From positions 1 through 41,210 of the forward strand of contig NZ_JAURXB010000198.1 of NCBI RefSeq assembly GCF_030654605.1: a stretch of 41,210 bases of DNA, given 5' to 3'. The notes below the pieces were generated by a model. It was not told the origin of the DNA. It saw only the letters and a program-made list of their open reading frames with translations, and ran no database searches. This document shows, piece by piece, positions 17,924 through 26,364 of the stretch; position 1 is the first letter of the stretch; every line of letters begins with the position of its first letter. The translations under genes were made by a program, and so were the position numbers. The stretch comes from Bradyrhizobium sp. (lineage in GTDB: Bacteria > Pseudomonadota > Alphaproteobacteria > Rhizobiales > Xanthobacteraceae).

Positions 17924-20788
17924 TCAAGCCGCGTTCTTCAGCCGCTCCAGTGCCTCGATGATCCTGGCCTTTCGCGCCACCGCGGCCTCGCGCTTTTCCT
18001 TTTCTTCCTCGACGATCTCGTCCGGGGCGTTGGCGACGAATTTCTCGTTGCCGAGCTTGGCATCGACGCGCTTGATGTCGGCCTCAGCCTTGGCCAGTTC
18101 CTTGTCGAGCCGCGCCTTCTCGGCGGAAAGATCGATCACGCCCTTGAGCGGCAGGGCCGCGACCTCGCCGCGCACCAGCAATTGCACCGCGCCTTCCGGG
18201 GGACGGTCGGCAAAGGAAATCTCGCCGAGCCGCGCCATCCGCCTGACCACGTCGTTCCAGCGTTGCGCGCGCCCCTTGGTTTCGTCCGAGGCGCCCGCCA
18301 GCACCAGCGGCGTCAGCGTCGCCGGGGTGATGTTCATCTCCGCGCGCACCGAACGGATCGCGGTGACGAGATCGACCACCCAGCCGATCTCGGCTTCGGC
18401 GGCGGGGTCGCTGAAATCGCCGGTGTCGAGCGCCAGCAGCACGGGCGGAAGCAACCCGTCGTTCGGGCTGGTGGTCGCCATCATCACGGCTTCGTCCGAC
18501 GTGAGGCCGGCCTTGCGCGGCCATTCCGTCAAGACCAGCAGGCCGTCGCGTTTGGCCGTCACCGCCCACAATTCCTCGGTGATGAAGGGCATGAACGGGT
18601 GCAGCAGTTTCAGAATTTCGTCGCGCGCCCACGCCACCATGGCAAGGGTTTCGGATTTGGCGGCGCCCTCCTCGCCCATCAGCACTGGCTTCGCGAGCTC
18701 GAGATACCAGTCGCAATACACGTTCCAGACGAAGCGATAGATCGACGCGGCGGCGTCGTTGAAACGATACGCCTCGATCGCCTCGGTGACCTCGCGCGTG
18801 GCGCGCGCGGTCTCGTGCGCGATCCAGCGGTTCAAGGTTTGCGTCGCCTGTGTGGCGTCGAAATCGACCGGCAGCGCGCAGCCGTTCATCTCCGCAAAGC
18901 GGCAGGCGTTCCACAGCTTGGTCGCGAAATTGCGATAGCCCTCGACACGCTGGGAAGCGAGCTTGATGTCGCGGCCCTGCGCCGCCATCGCCGCCAGCGT
19001 GAAGCGCAGCGCGTCGGCGCCGTAATCGTCGATCAGATGCAGCGGGTCGATGACGTTGCCTTTCGACTTCGACATCTTGGCGCCCTTCTCGTCGCGGACG
19101 AGGGCGTGGATGTAGACCGTCGGGAATGGAACATCCTTCATGAAGTGCATGCCCATCATCATCATGCGGGCGACCCAGAAGAAGATGATGTCGAAGCCGG
19201 TGACGAGGACGTCGGTCGGGTAATGGCGCGCCACATCGGTCTCGTCGTCGGGCCAGCCCAGCGTCGAGAACGGCCACAGCGCCGAGGAGAACCAGGTGTC
19301 GAGCACGTCCTCGTCGCGGGTGATGAACCCCTCGCGCTTGTCCGGATCTCGCGCCATCTCGTCGCCCTGCTCCGGCGTGATGACTTCCTGCTCGACGTAA
19401 TAGCCGAGCGCATTGCCGACCGCTTCCTCTTCGCTCTCGGCGACGAACACCTTGCCATCCGGCCCGTACCACGCCGGAATCTGATGGCCCCACCAGAGCT
19501 GGCGCGAGATGCACCAGGGCTGGATGTTCTCCATCCATTCGAAATAGGTCTTTTCCCAGTTCTTCGGCACGAAATTCGTCGCGCCCGAGCGCACCGCCGC
19601 GATGGCGGGCTGCGCCATGGTGTGGGCGTCGACGTACCACTGGTCGGTGAGATATGGCTCGATCACGACGCCGGAGCGGTCGCCATGCGGCACCATATGC
19701 GTGTTGGGCTCGATCCGCTCCAGGAAGCCGAAATCCTCCAGCCGCGCCACGATCAGTTTTCGCGCTGCGAACCGGTCGATGCCATGTAGTTCTTCCGCAA
19801 GCTGCGAGGCGCCTTCCGGCAGGCCGCGCAGATAATCCTCGTTGTCGAGCAGCGCCAGGCAGCCCTCCTGGTCGAGCACGCTGATCTGCGGCAGGTTATG
19901 TCGGCGGCCGACCTCGAAATCGTTGAAGTCATGCGCCGGCGTGACTTTCACGGCGCCCGAGCCTTTCTCGGGATCGGAATATTCGTCGGCGACAATGGGA
20001 ATCTTGCGCCCGACCAGCGGCAGGATGACGTGCTTGCCGACCAGGTCGGCATAGCGCTCATCGTCCGGATTCACCGCGACCGCGGTATCGCCCAGCATCG
20101 TCTCCGGCCGCGTGGTGGCGACCACGATGAAGCTGGAAGAATCCTCGGGATTGAAAGCCTTGCCCTCCAGCGGATAGCGCAGATACCAGAGACTGCCCTT
20201 GACCTCGATCTGCTGCACCTCGAGATCGGAAATCGCGGTCAGCAATTTCGGGTCCCAATTCACCAGCCGCTTGTCCTTGTAGATCAGCCCTTCGCGATGC
20301 AGCTCCACGAACACTTTTGCCACTGCGCGCGACAGGCCCTCGTCCATCGTAAAGCGTTCGCGCGACCAGTCGCAGGAGGCGCCGAGCCGCTTCAGCTGAT
20401 TGACGATGACGCCGCCGCTCTCGGCCTTCCACTGCCAGACCCGCTCGAGGAATTTGGCGCGGCCCATGTCGCGGCGGCCCGGTTCCTGGCGCTCCATCAA
20501 CTGCCGTTCGACCACCATCTGGGTGGCAATGCCGGCGTGATCGGTACCGGGCTGCCACAGCACGTCGCGGCCGCGCATCCGCTCGAAGCGACACAGAATG
20601 TCCTGCAGCGTGTTGTTGAGCGCGTGCCCCATATGCAGCGAGCCGGTCACGTTCGGCGGCGGGATCACGACGGTGAAGGGTCTTGCGTCACGTCGCTCGG
20701 GCCGACCGGCCTTGAACGCCCCGGCTTCCTCCCACAGGCGGGCCATACGGGTTTCGATATCGGCGGGCTGGTAGTTCTTCTCGATCAT
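17924..20788 (-). CDS. valS: Valyl-tRNA synthetase
   Basis: This cytosolic class I synthetase charges tRNA-Val and edits threonine. The 954-residue product has [13 protein letters not shown] (HIGH motif, 52-55), the CP1 editing domain with [13 protein letters not shown], the [10 protein letters not shown] and [17 protein letters not shown] blocks, and [14 protein letters not shown] (KMSKS, about residue 570). The C-terminal coiled coil ([19 protein letters not shown] onward) is the ValS tRNA-binding arm. I chose ATG 20786-20788 ([12 protein letters not shown]), which matches the E. coli start; the in-frame TTG four codons upstream is less likely. The gene follows popZ by 180 bp on the same strand, a neighbourhood also seen in Caulobacter. 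Confidence 0.98.
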   Translation of the reverse strand: MIEKNYQPADIETRMARLWEEAGAFKAGRPERRDARPFTVVIPPPNVTGSLHMGHALNNTLQDILCRFERMRGRDVLWQPGTDHAGIATQMVVERQLMERQEPGRRDMGRAKFLERVWQWKAESGGVIVNQLKRLGASCDWSRERFTMDEGLSRAVAKVFVELHREGLIYKDKRLVNWDPKLLTAISDLEVQQIEVKGSLWYLRYPLEGKAFNPEDSSSFIVVATTRPETMLGDTAVAVNPDDERYADLVGKHVILPLVGRKIPIVADEYSDPEKGSGAVKVTPAHDFNDFEVGRRHNLPQISVLDQEGCLALLDNEDYLRGLPEGASQLAEELHGIDRFAARKLIVARLEDFGFLERIEPNTHMVPHGDRSGVVIEPYLTDQWYVDAHTMAQPAIAAVRSGATNFVPKNWEKTYFEWMENIQPWCISRQLWWGHQIPAWYGPDGKVFVAESEEEAVGNALGYYVEQEVITPEQGDEMARDPDKREGFITRDEDVLDTWFSSALWPFSTLGWPDDETDVARHYPTDVLVTGFDIIFFWVARMMMMGMHFMKDVPFPTVYIHALVRDEKGAKMSKSKGNVIDPLHLIDDYGADALRFTLAAMAAQGRDIKLASQRVEGYRNFATKLWNACRFAEMNGCALPVDFDATQATQTLNRWIAHETARATREVTEAIEAYRFNDAAASIYRFVWNVYCDWYLELAKPVLMGEEGAAKSETLAMVAWARDEILKLLHPFMPFITEELWAVTAKRDGLLVLTEWPRKAGLTSDEAVMMATTSPNDGLLPPVLLALDTGDFSDPAAEAEIGWVVDLVTAIRSVRAEMNITPATLTPLVLAGASDETKGRAQRWNDVVRRMARLGEISFADRPPEGAVQLLVRGEVAALPLKGVIDLSAEKARLDKELAKAEADIKRVDAKLGNEKFVANAPDEIVEEEKEKREAAVARKARIIEALERLKNAA

Positions 20789-20822
20789 CGGGAGATGCAA
20801 TCTTTGGGGCTGTGGAACGGGC

Positions 20823-20869
20823 TAGAAAGCCGCCGGAACGCGCCAAGTCAACCTGACAAGTCAACATGA
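20823..20869 (-). promoter_or_regulatory. Tandem 13-bp repeat and possible valS promoter
   Basis: Two adjacent 13-bp copies, CAAGTCAACCTGA (20844-20856) and CAAGTCAACATGA (20857-20869), differ at one base. On the minus strand each contains TTGACT, a good -35 hexamer. From the valS-proximal one (20851-20846) a 17-nt spacer leads to TTTCTA (20828-20823), a poor -10. The pair lies 56-81 nt upstream of the valS start. It may be a duplicated promoter element or regulator site; the promoter call is tentative. Confidence 0.4.
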
Positions 20870-20968
20870 CACGCACACCGGACGCAGGATTAGGCCGGAT
20901 CCGGGACTGAATGAGGGCCGGTATTGGCCCTTGGCGGCCGAGGTCCCGCAGGTCGGACCGAAAACGCC

Positions 20969-21727
20969 CTAACGACCGCCGCGGGAAACCCGCTCGATTT
21001 CCGCTTTCACGATCCGCTCGACGAGGCCCGGCAGATTGTCGTCGAGCCAGTTCTTCAGCATCGGCCGCAGCATTTCCTTGACCAGGTCTTCCAGCGTCCG
21101 CGCATTGTTGCTGAGCACGGTATTGGCGAGCGAGTTGAAGGCGGATTCAACGGCGGACACGGTGGTGTGCGACAGAATCTGCTGGACCGGCGCGGCACTT
21201 TCAAACGGCGGGGGTTCGTAGGCAGGCTGCCGTGGTGCCGCGCGCGCTGCGCTCTCGGCAAATTCCAGATCGTCCTGCGGCTCGACCTTCCGGAACGAAG
21301 CTTGCGGCGGGGGCGGCGGTGGTGCCTGCTCCATCGCTACCGCCATGTCGTCGGTGAGTTCGAACACATCACCGTCGGGCAAGGGCGGACGGATCTCCTC
21401 CGGCACGGTCGCCTCGTCGAGGCCGTTGAGCAGGGCGTCGATGTCGTCCTGGCTGTTGGATACGGCGGGCGCGGGTGCCGCGGGAGGGGCTGCGGGTTTG
21501 GCCGGCGGGGGGGCGGGCTTCGGTGCCGGGGCAATCGCCGACGGCGGAATGTCGGCCATGGCGGCAGGCTTGGCCGCTGGCGCCGCCGCGGCAGGCTTCG
21601 CAGGGGCCGCCGGACTGGCGGGTTTTTCGGCAACCGGCGGCTTGGCTTCGTCGTCGGCGATGATACGACGGATCGACGCCAGAATCTCCTCCATCGAGGG
21701 TTCCTGGACCTTTGCAGGTTGCGTCAT
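20969..21727 (-). CDS. popZ: PopZ-family polar organizing protein (DUF2497)
   Basis: PopZ self-assembles at cell poles and anchors the ParB-parS centromere complex in alphaproteobacteria. The 252-residue product shows the family layout: an N-terminal conserved helix EPSMEEILASIRRIIADDE (about 9-27), a long disordered centre rich in P, A and K with acidic patches, and a C-terminal oligomerization region with LEDLVKEMLRPMLKNWLDDN and LVERIVKAEIERVSRG. I chose ATG 21725-21727 (MTQPAKVQEP); the longer frame opens with GTG four codons earlier. The position next to valS matches Caulobacter popZ. The Pro/Ala linker is longer and has more poly-proline than I recall for Caulobacter. Confidence 0.9.
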   Translation of the reverse strand: MTQPAKVQEPSMEEILASIRRIIADDEAKPPVAEKPASPAAPAKPAAAAPAAKPAAMADIPPSAIAPAPKPAPPPAKPAAPPAAPAPAVSNSQDDIDALLNGLDEATVPEEIRPPLPDGDVFELTDDMAVAMEQAPPPPPPQASFRKVEPQDDLEFAESAARAAPRQPAYEPPPFESAAPVQQILSHTTVSAVESAFNSLANTVLSNNARTLEDLVKEMLRPMLKNWLDDNLPGLVERIVKAEIERVSRGGR

Positions 21728-22058
21728 CGCCGACTCCACATCATCAACGCCCTCCGGTGCGTTTTACACCAAGCCAGACAGGATTTGCCGGTTCTGGAGA
21801 TGCAGGCCGGGATTTTCACCGCTCAAGCCTGACTTGTCCCCAGATCAAGCGCCGCCCAACACATTGTTCGGGACCCCGCCCCGCTCAGGGCACCGAAGCG
21901 TCGCGGCCTTTTGCTGTGTCAGATGCGGCGCGAATCGCCCTGCTGCCTCAAATAACGGTATGGCATGGCAACAATTGATTGCAAGCAACGCGCCGCCCCT
22001 CTTTCACGCTCGCGAGCGCTCGAGGAGGCGGCCTATGGTCATGCAGCGATGGTGAGAA
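21728..22058. other. Intergenic region upstream of popZ
   Basis: These 331 bp lie between the tolC-type stop and the popZ start, both minus strand. The stretch must contain the popZ promoter and the upstream gene's terminator. I find no tRNA, long repeat or clear hairpin with a T run, and no ORF that looks like a real protein. Confidence 0.4.
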
Positions 22059-23483
22059 TCAGCGGCCGTCAGGAACGCGAACACCGAACCAGCTGTCGCG
22101 GACCTGGTGATAATGCACACTGGGGTCATAGACGGTGGTGGGAAGCTTCAGCACCACCGGCGACAACCGTCCGACCTTGTCCAGCACGGAGTAGGACGCG
22201 ACCACGCGATCATGCTGTGCGGTGACCAGCGCGACGCGGGCGTTGACCAGCGCCTGCTGGGCGTTCAGCACGTCGAGCGTGGTGCGCTGTCCGGCCTTGG
22301 CTTCCTCGCGCACGCCGTTGAGCGCGATCTCGGATGCCGACACCTGCGACTGGGCCGACTGGACCTGCGCCTTGCCCGCCACCAGTTGTCCCCATGCCGT
22401 CACCACGTTGGCGCGGGTCTGGTCGCGGACCTGTTCGAGGTTGAGGCGCTGCTGCGCCAGGGTTTCCTTGGACTGGCGGATCAGCGCGTATTCGGCGCCG
22501 CCCTGATAGACCGGAACCGACAGCTGCGCGATCGCCGACGCGCCGAACGAACGCTGGATCGTCATGGTCTGTTCCTGGGACTGCTGCACCGAGGCTTGCA
22601 GCGTTACCGTCGGCAACAGCGCGCCTTCGTTGACCCTGACCTGCAGATAGCTGACGTCGATGCCGAACATCGCGGCGGTCACGTTGGGATTTTGCGTCAA
22701 CCCCAGATCGACCGAGGAGGCAAGCGTTCCCGGCAGAAACCGATCGACCGGCGACCCCGGCGCGAGCGCGACCGGCTCGTTGCCGATGATGCGGCGGAAG
22801 TTCGATCGCGTCGTGTTCAGGTTGGCTTCGGCGGTCAGCAGCTGGGTATTGCCCGCGGCAAGTTGCGCCTCGGACTGCGCGACGTCGGTGCGGGTAACCT
22901 CGCCGACGCTGAAGCGGTCCTTGGTCTGCTTCAAGGTCTGTTCGAGAACGCGGACGTTGCTCTTCTGCACCTCGACGATCGCGGAGTCGCGCAGATAATC
23001 CATGTAGATGGTGGCGGCCTGCAGCAGCACGGTCTGTTCGAGCACCCGCAACGCTTCGCGCGCGCCGGAAACCTGGCTCTCCGCCGCGCGGGTCCGGTTC
23101 GCGGTCTGCTGTCCGTTGAATAGCGTCTGCGTCACCGTAGCGCCGATGCTGCGCGGCGAGTTGGCGCCGCGATTTCCAGTTCGGACGAGTTTCTCGGGGG
23201 TGCCGCCCGCAGTGGTGAGCGTTTCGGTGAATTGATAACCGGCGCTGCCGGTGACCGCGACGCGGGGACGATAGCCGGACAGTGCCTGCGGCACGTTCTC
23301 GTCGGTCGACCTTACCGAGGCGCGCTGCGCGTTGAGCTGCGGATTGTTCTGATAGGCACGCACCAGCGCTGCCTCGATGGTGTCGGCCAAGGCCGGCGTC
23401 GGGCCCATCCATGCCAACAGAAGGACCGCAGCCGCAGCTCCGGTAACGACCTTCACACCACGCATCCCAGGAAATCCATTCAT
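22059..23483 (-). CDS. tolC: TolC-family outer-membrane efflux/secretion protein
   Basis: This outer-membrane channel forms the exit duct of type I secretion and drug-efflux systems. The 474-residue product has a signal peptide (MNGFPGMRGVKV, a hydrophobic core, cleavage near ALA-DT) and two OEP repeats. The mature protein begins with DTIEAALVRAYQNNPQLNAQRASVRSTDE, the usual alphaproteobacterial TolC opening, then YRPRVAVTGSAGYQF and SIGATVTQTLFNGQQT; repeat two has ASVQQSQEQ, SVPVYQGGAEYALIRQSKETLAQ and GQRTTLDVLNAQQALVNARV. The ATG at 23481-23483 directly precedes the signal peptide. It has no inner-membrane or adaptor partner here, so it probably serves transporters encoded elsewhere. It follows pcm, a common alphaproteobacterial pairing. 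Confidence 0.95.
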   Translation of the reverse strand: MNGFPGMRGVKVVTGAAAAVLLLAWMGPTPALADTIEAALVRAYQNNPQLNAQRASVRSTDENVPQALSGYRPRVAVTGSAGYQFTETLTTAGGTPEKLVRTGNRGANSPRSIGATVTQTLFNGQQTANRTRAAESQVSGAREALRVLEQTVLLQAATIYMDYLRDSAIVEVQKSNVRVLEQTLKQTKDRFSVGEVTRTDVAQSEAQLAAGNTQLLTAEANLNTTRSNFRRIIGNEPVALAPGSPVDRFLPGTLASSVDLGLTQNPNVTAAMFGIDVSYLQVRVNEGALLPTVTLQASVQQSQEQTMTIQRSFGASAIAQLSVPVYQGGAEYALIRQSKETLAQQRLNLEQVRDQTRANVVTAWGQLVAGKAQVQSAQSQVSASEIALNGVREEAKAGQRTTLDVLNAQQALVNARVALVTAQHDRVVASYSVLDKVGRLSPVVLKLPTTVYDPSVHYHQVRDSWFGVRVPDGR

Positions 23484-23662
23484 TCTTGTTCGCCGGCTCG
23501 AACGATGAGCCGGACGTCGCTGCAGTCCGAGTGAGTCCCGGCTCACCTTATTCCGCACATAGGCCCGACGGAACCACCCCGCATCCCCAAGCAACGGAAA
23601 CTCTGGACGTGGGGCATCTGGGCCACACTTCGGATCGGGAACGGAATTTGGTCAATTGGCAA

Positions 23663-23693
23663 GGGACGGCCATGGGACGGCCATGGGACGGCC
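23663..23693. repeat. Threefold 11-bp tandem repeat upstream of tolC
   Basis: GGGACGGCCAT occurs at 23663-23673 and again at 23674-23684, followed by a nine-base third copy at 23685-23693. It lies in the 258-bp gap between pcm and tolC, 180-210 nt upstream of the tolC start. It could be slippage-derived or a regulator site; nothing in the sequence decides this. Confidence 0.7.
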
Positions 23694-23741
23694 GAGCACG
23701 GGTAAGCCCCCAACACGGGGGCCGGCAAGGACTGGAACGCC

Positions 23742-24407
23742 CTAGAAAACGAAGGCGGCAACCCGCTCCAGGCCGGGAAGAACCGGAACCGCGGCGTCGA
23801 ACAGCGCCCGGTTTCCGAAATCGCCATGCGAGCGGGTCACGATGGTGGCCCGCGGCGGCTGGGTGGTGGCGAAAACGCCGACCAGCCGCCCCCCCTCCTT
23901 GAGCTGGTCATACAGCCGGTCCGGCACGATCTCGGTGGCGCCGTTGATGACGATGGCATCGTAGGGCGCGTTGGCCGGATCGCCCTCGGCGGCCGCCGCG
24001 ACCCGCACCGTCACATTCGCCAGCCCCAGCCCGGGCAGAACATCCCCGGCCTTCGCGGCCAGCGACGAATCGCTCTCGGTCGCCGTCACCTGCCCGGCCA
24101 GCCTGGCGATGATCGCCGCCGCATAGCCGGTCGCGCATCCCACCACCAGGACGTTGTCGCCTTGCTTGATCTCGGCCGCCTGCAGCATCTTCGCGGTGAC
24201 AACCGGCTTGATCAGGAATCGTTTGGCCGAAGCTCCCTCGCTGACGTCGAGATCGAGGTCGAGATAGGCCAGCGCACGCTGGCTGGCCGGGACAAAGGCC
24301 TCGCGCGGCACCGCCATCATGGCGTCGAGGATTCGGATATCGGTGACGTCGCTGGGGCGCACCTGGCCATCGACCATTTTCTGGCGCGCGGTCGAAAAAC
24401 CGGACAT
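23742..24407 (-). CDS. Protein-L-isoaspartate O-methyltransferase family protein
   Basis: This 221-residue SAM-dependent methyltransferase belongs to the Pcm family, which repairs isoaspartyl residues in ageing proteins. The N terminus MSGFSTARQKMVDGQVRPSDVTD and VPREAFVP are Pcm marks. Motif I is VLVVGCATGY (residues 86-95), where classical Pcm has GTGSGY, and YDAIVINGATE replaces the usual YDAI-V-A segment. This divergent branch sits directly upstream of tolC in many Rhizobiales, and its true substrate is not established. ATG 24405-24407 gives the family's usual start. An upstream frame of 85 codons is not conserved in character and was not used. Confidence 0.88.
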   Translation of the reverse strand: MSGFSTARQKMVDGQVRPSDVTDIRILDAMMAVPREAFVPASQRALAYLDLDLDVSEGASAKRFLIKPVVTAKMLQAAEIKQGDNVLVVGCATGYAAAIIARLAGQVTATESDSSLAAKAGDVLPGLGLANVTVRVAAAAEGDPANAPYDAIVINGATEIVPDRLYDQLKEGGRLVGVFATTQPPRATIVTRSHGDFGNRALFDAAVPVLPGLERVAAFVF

Positions 24408-24562
24408 TGGCAGACCTTTTCGGGCGGCGCGGGCGCGAGCCCGCAGGGGCGAAGCGCGCCATCTTTGGTACAAGGATCGCCAAAACGCAACACGCCGCCG
24501 GCGCCCGCCCGAGATGGTGCGCCACCCTCCCCGATGCGCGGTTCCAGCTGCAGCCGGCCGGT

Positions 24563-24742
24563 CTATTCGATGGCCACCGCCAGCCGCGCGATCAACCGCG
24601 CCACTTCGTCCAGATCGTCGGCATCGTGCCCGGCGATGGCCCGGGAGAGCCGAAGCAGGCATTCGTCGTCACTCAGCGCTGGAATATCGCCGGGAATGAT
24701 CGATGGCGCCGGTTTTGCGAGATCGGTCAGGGCGTCTGGCAT
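24563..24742 (-). CDS. Small hypothetical protein, 59 residues
   Basis: I do not recognise this protein. It starts at ATG 24740-24742 with a good ribosome-binding site (GAGGTG, 6 nt upstream). The N half is Pro-rich (MPDALTDLAKPAPSIIPGD), and the C half is predicted helical and acidic (DDECLLRLSRAIAG, then DLDEVARLIARLAVAIE) with heptad-like Leu/Ala spacing. It has no signal peptide or membrane segment. It lies 155 bp upstream of pcm on the same strand. The clear ribosome-binding site and amphipathic helix favour a real gene. A partner-binding role is only a guess. Confidence 0.55.
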   Translation of the reverse strand: MPDALTDLAKPAPSIIPGDIPALSDDECLLRLSRAIAGHDADDLDEVARLIARLAVAIE

Positions 24743-24953
24743 CGAATCACCTCGAGGGTTCAAGTCCGGCGCGATCAGGATTGTCGGCGAATGGGCCCTT
24801 TTGGCGGCTGATCCATGCGAAACGCCTGTGGCGGCAATGCGCCGGCGAGGCACCGGGGCCGCGGCCCGCCGGCCCGGAAACGCAACAAATCGTTGTGGCG
24901 CAGGCAGTTTCGCCGCTCTCTTGATGTCGCGTCGGAACGGGCTATTTCGTCCT

Positions 24954-24980
24954 TTGCAAGCCCGAAAGGCTTTGTTATAC
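24954..24980 (+). promoter_or_regulatory. Possible tRNA-Asn promoter
   Basis: TTGCAA (24954-24959) and TTATAC (24975-24980) are separated by 15 nt and end 32 nt before the tRNA. The -10 is good, while the -35 and spacing are weak. This is the only candidate in the 270-bp gap between the small gene at 24742 and the tRNA. Confidence 0.4.
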
Positions 24981-25012
24981 GCAGCCGGCTTGCGAACGAT
25001 TGTTTCGCCTGT

Positions 25013-25087
25013 TCCTCGGTAGCTCAGCGGTAGAGCATTCGACTGTTAATCGAATGGTCGCTGGTTCGAATCCAGCCCGGGGAGCCA
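25013..25087 (+). tRNA. tRNA-Asn (anticodon GTT)
   Basis: A full cloverleaf is visible. The acceptor stem is TCCTCGG (25013-25019) with CCGGGGA (25077-25083), the D arm is GCTC-AGCGGTA-GAGC, the anticodon stem TTCGA/TCGAA has loop CTGTTAA with GTT at 25045-25047, and the T arm is GCTGG-TTCGAAT-CCAGC. The discriminator G and an encoded CCA (25085-25087) follow. GTT reads AAC/AAU, so the charge is asparagine. Confidence 0.98.
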
Positions 25088-25203
25088 ACACCTTCGATCT
25101 TTCGCAAGACCGAGGCGCCTCAAGCGAGCGGCGCGCAGCACGTCCGCAATTCGGATGCCCGCGTCAATCCCTCACGGCTCAAACACCGTCCAGCGCGCCT
25201 CGC

Positions 25204-25362
25204 TCAGGCTCGCCTTTTTTCGTCGCGACCAGTCGGTGATGGCCCGGAGCTTGAGGATTTCGCCGGCGTGGCTGGCGCAGGCGTCGCGGGCGTAAAGGAC
25301 GCCGACAGCGCAAGATTGGCGCGGCTCGCTTTGGCCCAGGCCCGGTCAAACCTTGCGGACAT
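25204..25362 (-). CDS. Possible small protein, 52 residues
   Basis: The frame starts at ATG 25360-25362, preceded by GGGAGA at a suitable distance. The product begins MSARFDRAWAKASRANLALS and is then rich in T, P, A, S and K, ending TGRDEKRRA. I recognise no domain. The basic, low-complexity make-up may reflect chance in GC-rich DNA. The ribosome-binding site is the main support. Confidence 0.3.
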   Translation of the reverse strand: MSARFDRAWAKASRANLALSASFTPATPAPATPAKSSSSGPSPTGRDEKRRA

Positions 25363-25608
25363 GGCGGTTCTCCCGTGTTGACGGCTCGTGGAAGCCGTGG
25401 TGATCTCGGAATACGGCAGGATTTTTCGGCGAAATGTGATTTTTCTCACAAAAGGCCGCGGGCGGAACCGCCTAGTGTGCCCGCGGGACTTCAAGACATC
25501 AGTAACCAAGACGACCGCGATCGCTCGATCGATAAAATTTGAGCGATCCGTTCAATCTGGAACCAAGACACTTTTGAGATGGTGCGCTCTCGAACGAGGG
25601 AGAGCGCC

Positions 25609-25788
25609 ATGAGTGAAGTTGAATACAACCGATTGCTGGAGAGCGTCAGGATGGCGATTGAACCCGCGCCGCAGGAAGACTTCTTGTCCGATCTGCCGCT
25701 TTTCGAGGAGCCGCCGAGAGCCGCCAATGACAACCAGATGGCCTGGCCGCTGGTGCCGTTTCCGGAAGGCTGGTACGCCGCCTGCTGA
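25609..25788 (+). CDS. Small hypothetical protein, 59 residues
   Basis: ATG 25609 follows a purine-rich ribosome-binding site (GAGGGAGAG). The product starts MSEVEYNRLLESVRMAIEPA, is acidic with FLSDLPLFEEPPRAAND, and ends MAWPLVPFPEGWYAAC. It has no signal peptide, no membrane segment and no domain I know. The ordered N-terminal helix, the aromatic C-terminal end and the ribosome-binding site suggest a real small gene. The frame ahead of the ATG looks noncoding. It lies between tRNA-Asn and the GT-C-like gene, in a poorly conserved stretch. Confidence 0.5.
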   Translation: MSEVEYNRLLESVRMAIEPAPQEDFLSDLPLFEEPPRAANDNQMAWPLVPFPEGWYAAC

Positions 25789-26364
25789 AGCACCCGGCTT
25801 CCCCTTGCCTCTGAGATAATCAGCGCAAGGCGTTGATGATGCTCGTAGAGCCTGTGACTCGAATCGAGCGAATATTGACGTTCGCCGGGTCTCCATCCTC
25901 TCCACCGCCCCGCCGTCTGAAGCCGCTGCCGGCTTCGTTCTGCCAGACGCTTGGCAGCTACTCCAATGCGCGGACACGGCTTAAGCCGTCGCTCACCACG
26001 TTCCCGTTCCTCGGCATGAAGACCGTCGGGAAAAGCTGCATGGGTGCTGGCACCGTTTCTTTGCCCCGACGGCCCGCGGCGCGCGTGCAACCCGACGCGG
26101 CCTCTGCCAGAACGCCATCGATCTCCTCGCGTGACCGCACCAGAACGCCGTTGCGAACTCTGAACATTGCCGCTGTGGCGCCTGAAAAGCGGGTGACCGC
26201 CTGCCTCGATCATGGGCTCCCGGGGAACTTGATCTCCGTCTTGATAGCTGAGATGGAGGGAGGACGGTCCCGCTGTGAAAAGGGGCGCGGGGGAGTTCGG
26301 GCGTGAGCCACGCAGAGACAAGCAATTCGAAGGCACTCTCCGGCCACCCGGCCGAACCAGCACA
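25789..26364. other. Gene-poor stretch upstream of the GT-C-like gene
   Basis: These 576 bp hold overlapping frames on both strands, none with convincing start, composition or domain. The best is a minus-strand frame at 25958-26167 (69 residues, starting MFRVRNGVLVRSREE), whose third positions are fairly GC-rich, but it has no clear ribosome-binding site. The region may hold a decayed gene and the promoter of the membrane protein at 26365. I see no transposase or repeat in it. Confidence 0.4.

Noticed and set aside
25440..25580. GGAAC sequences as EcfG general-stress promoters ahead of the 59-residue gene
   Set aside because: GGAAC occurs twice, but no CGTT stands at 16-17 nt from either.
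25833..26306. 157-codon plus-strand frame before the GT-C-like gene
   Set aside because: It is rich in S, P, R and T without hydrophobic pattern, lacks a ribosome-binding site and runs opposite another equally weak frame.
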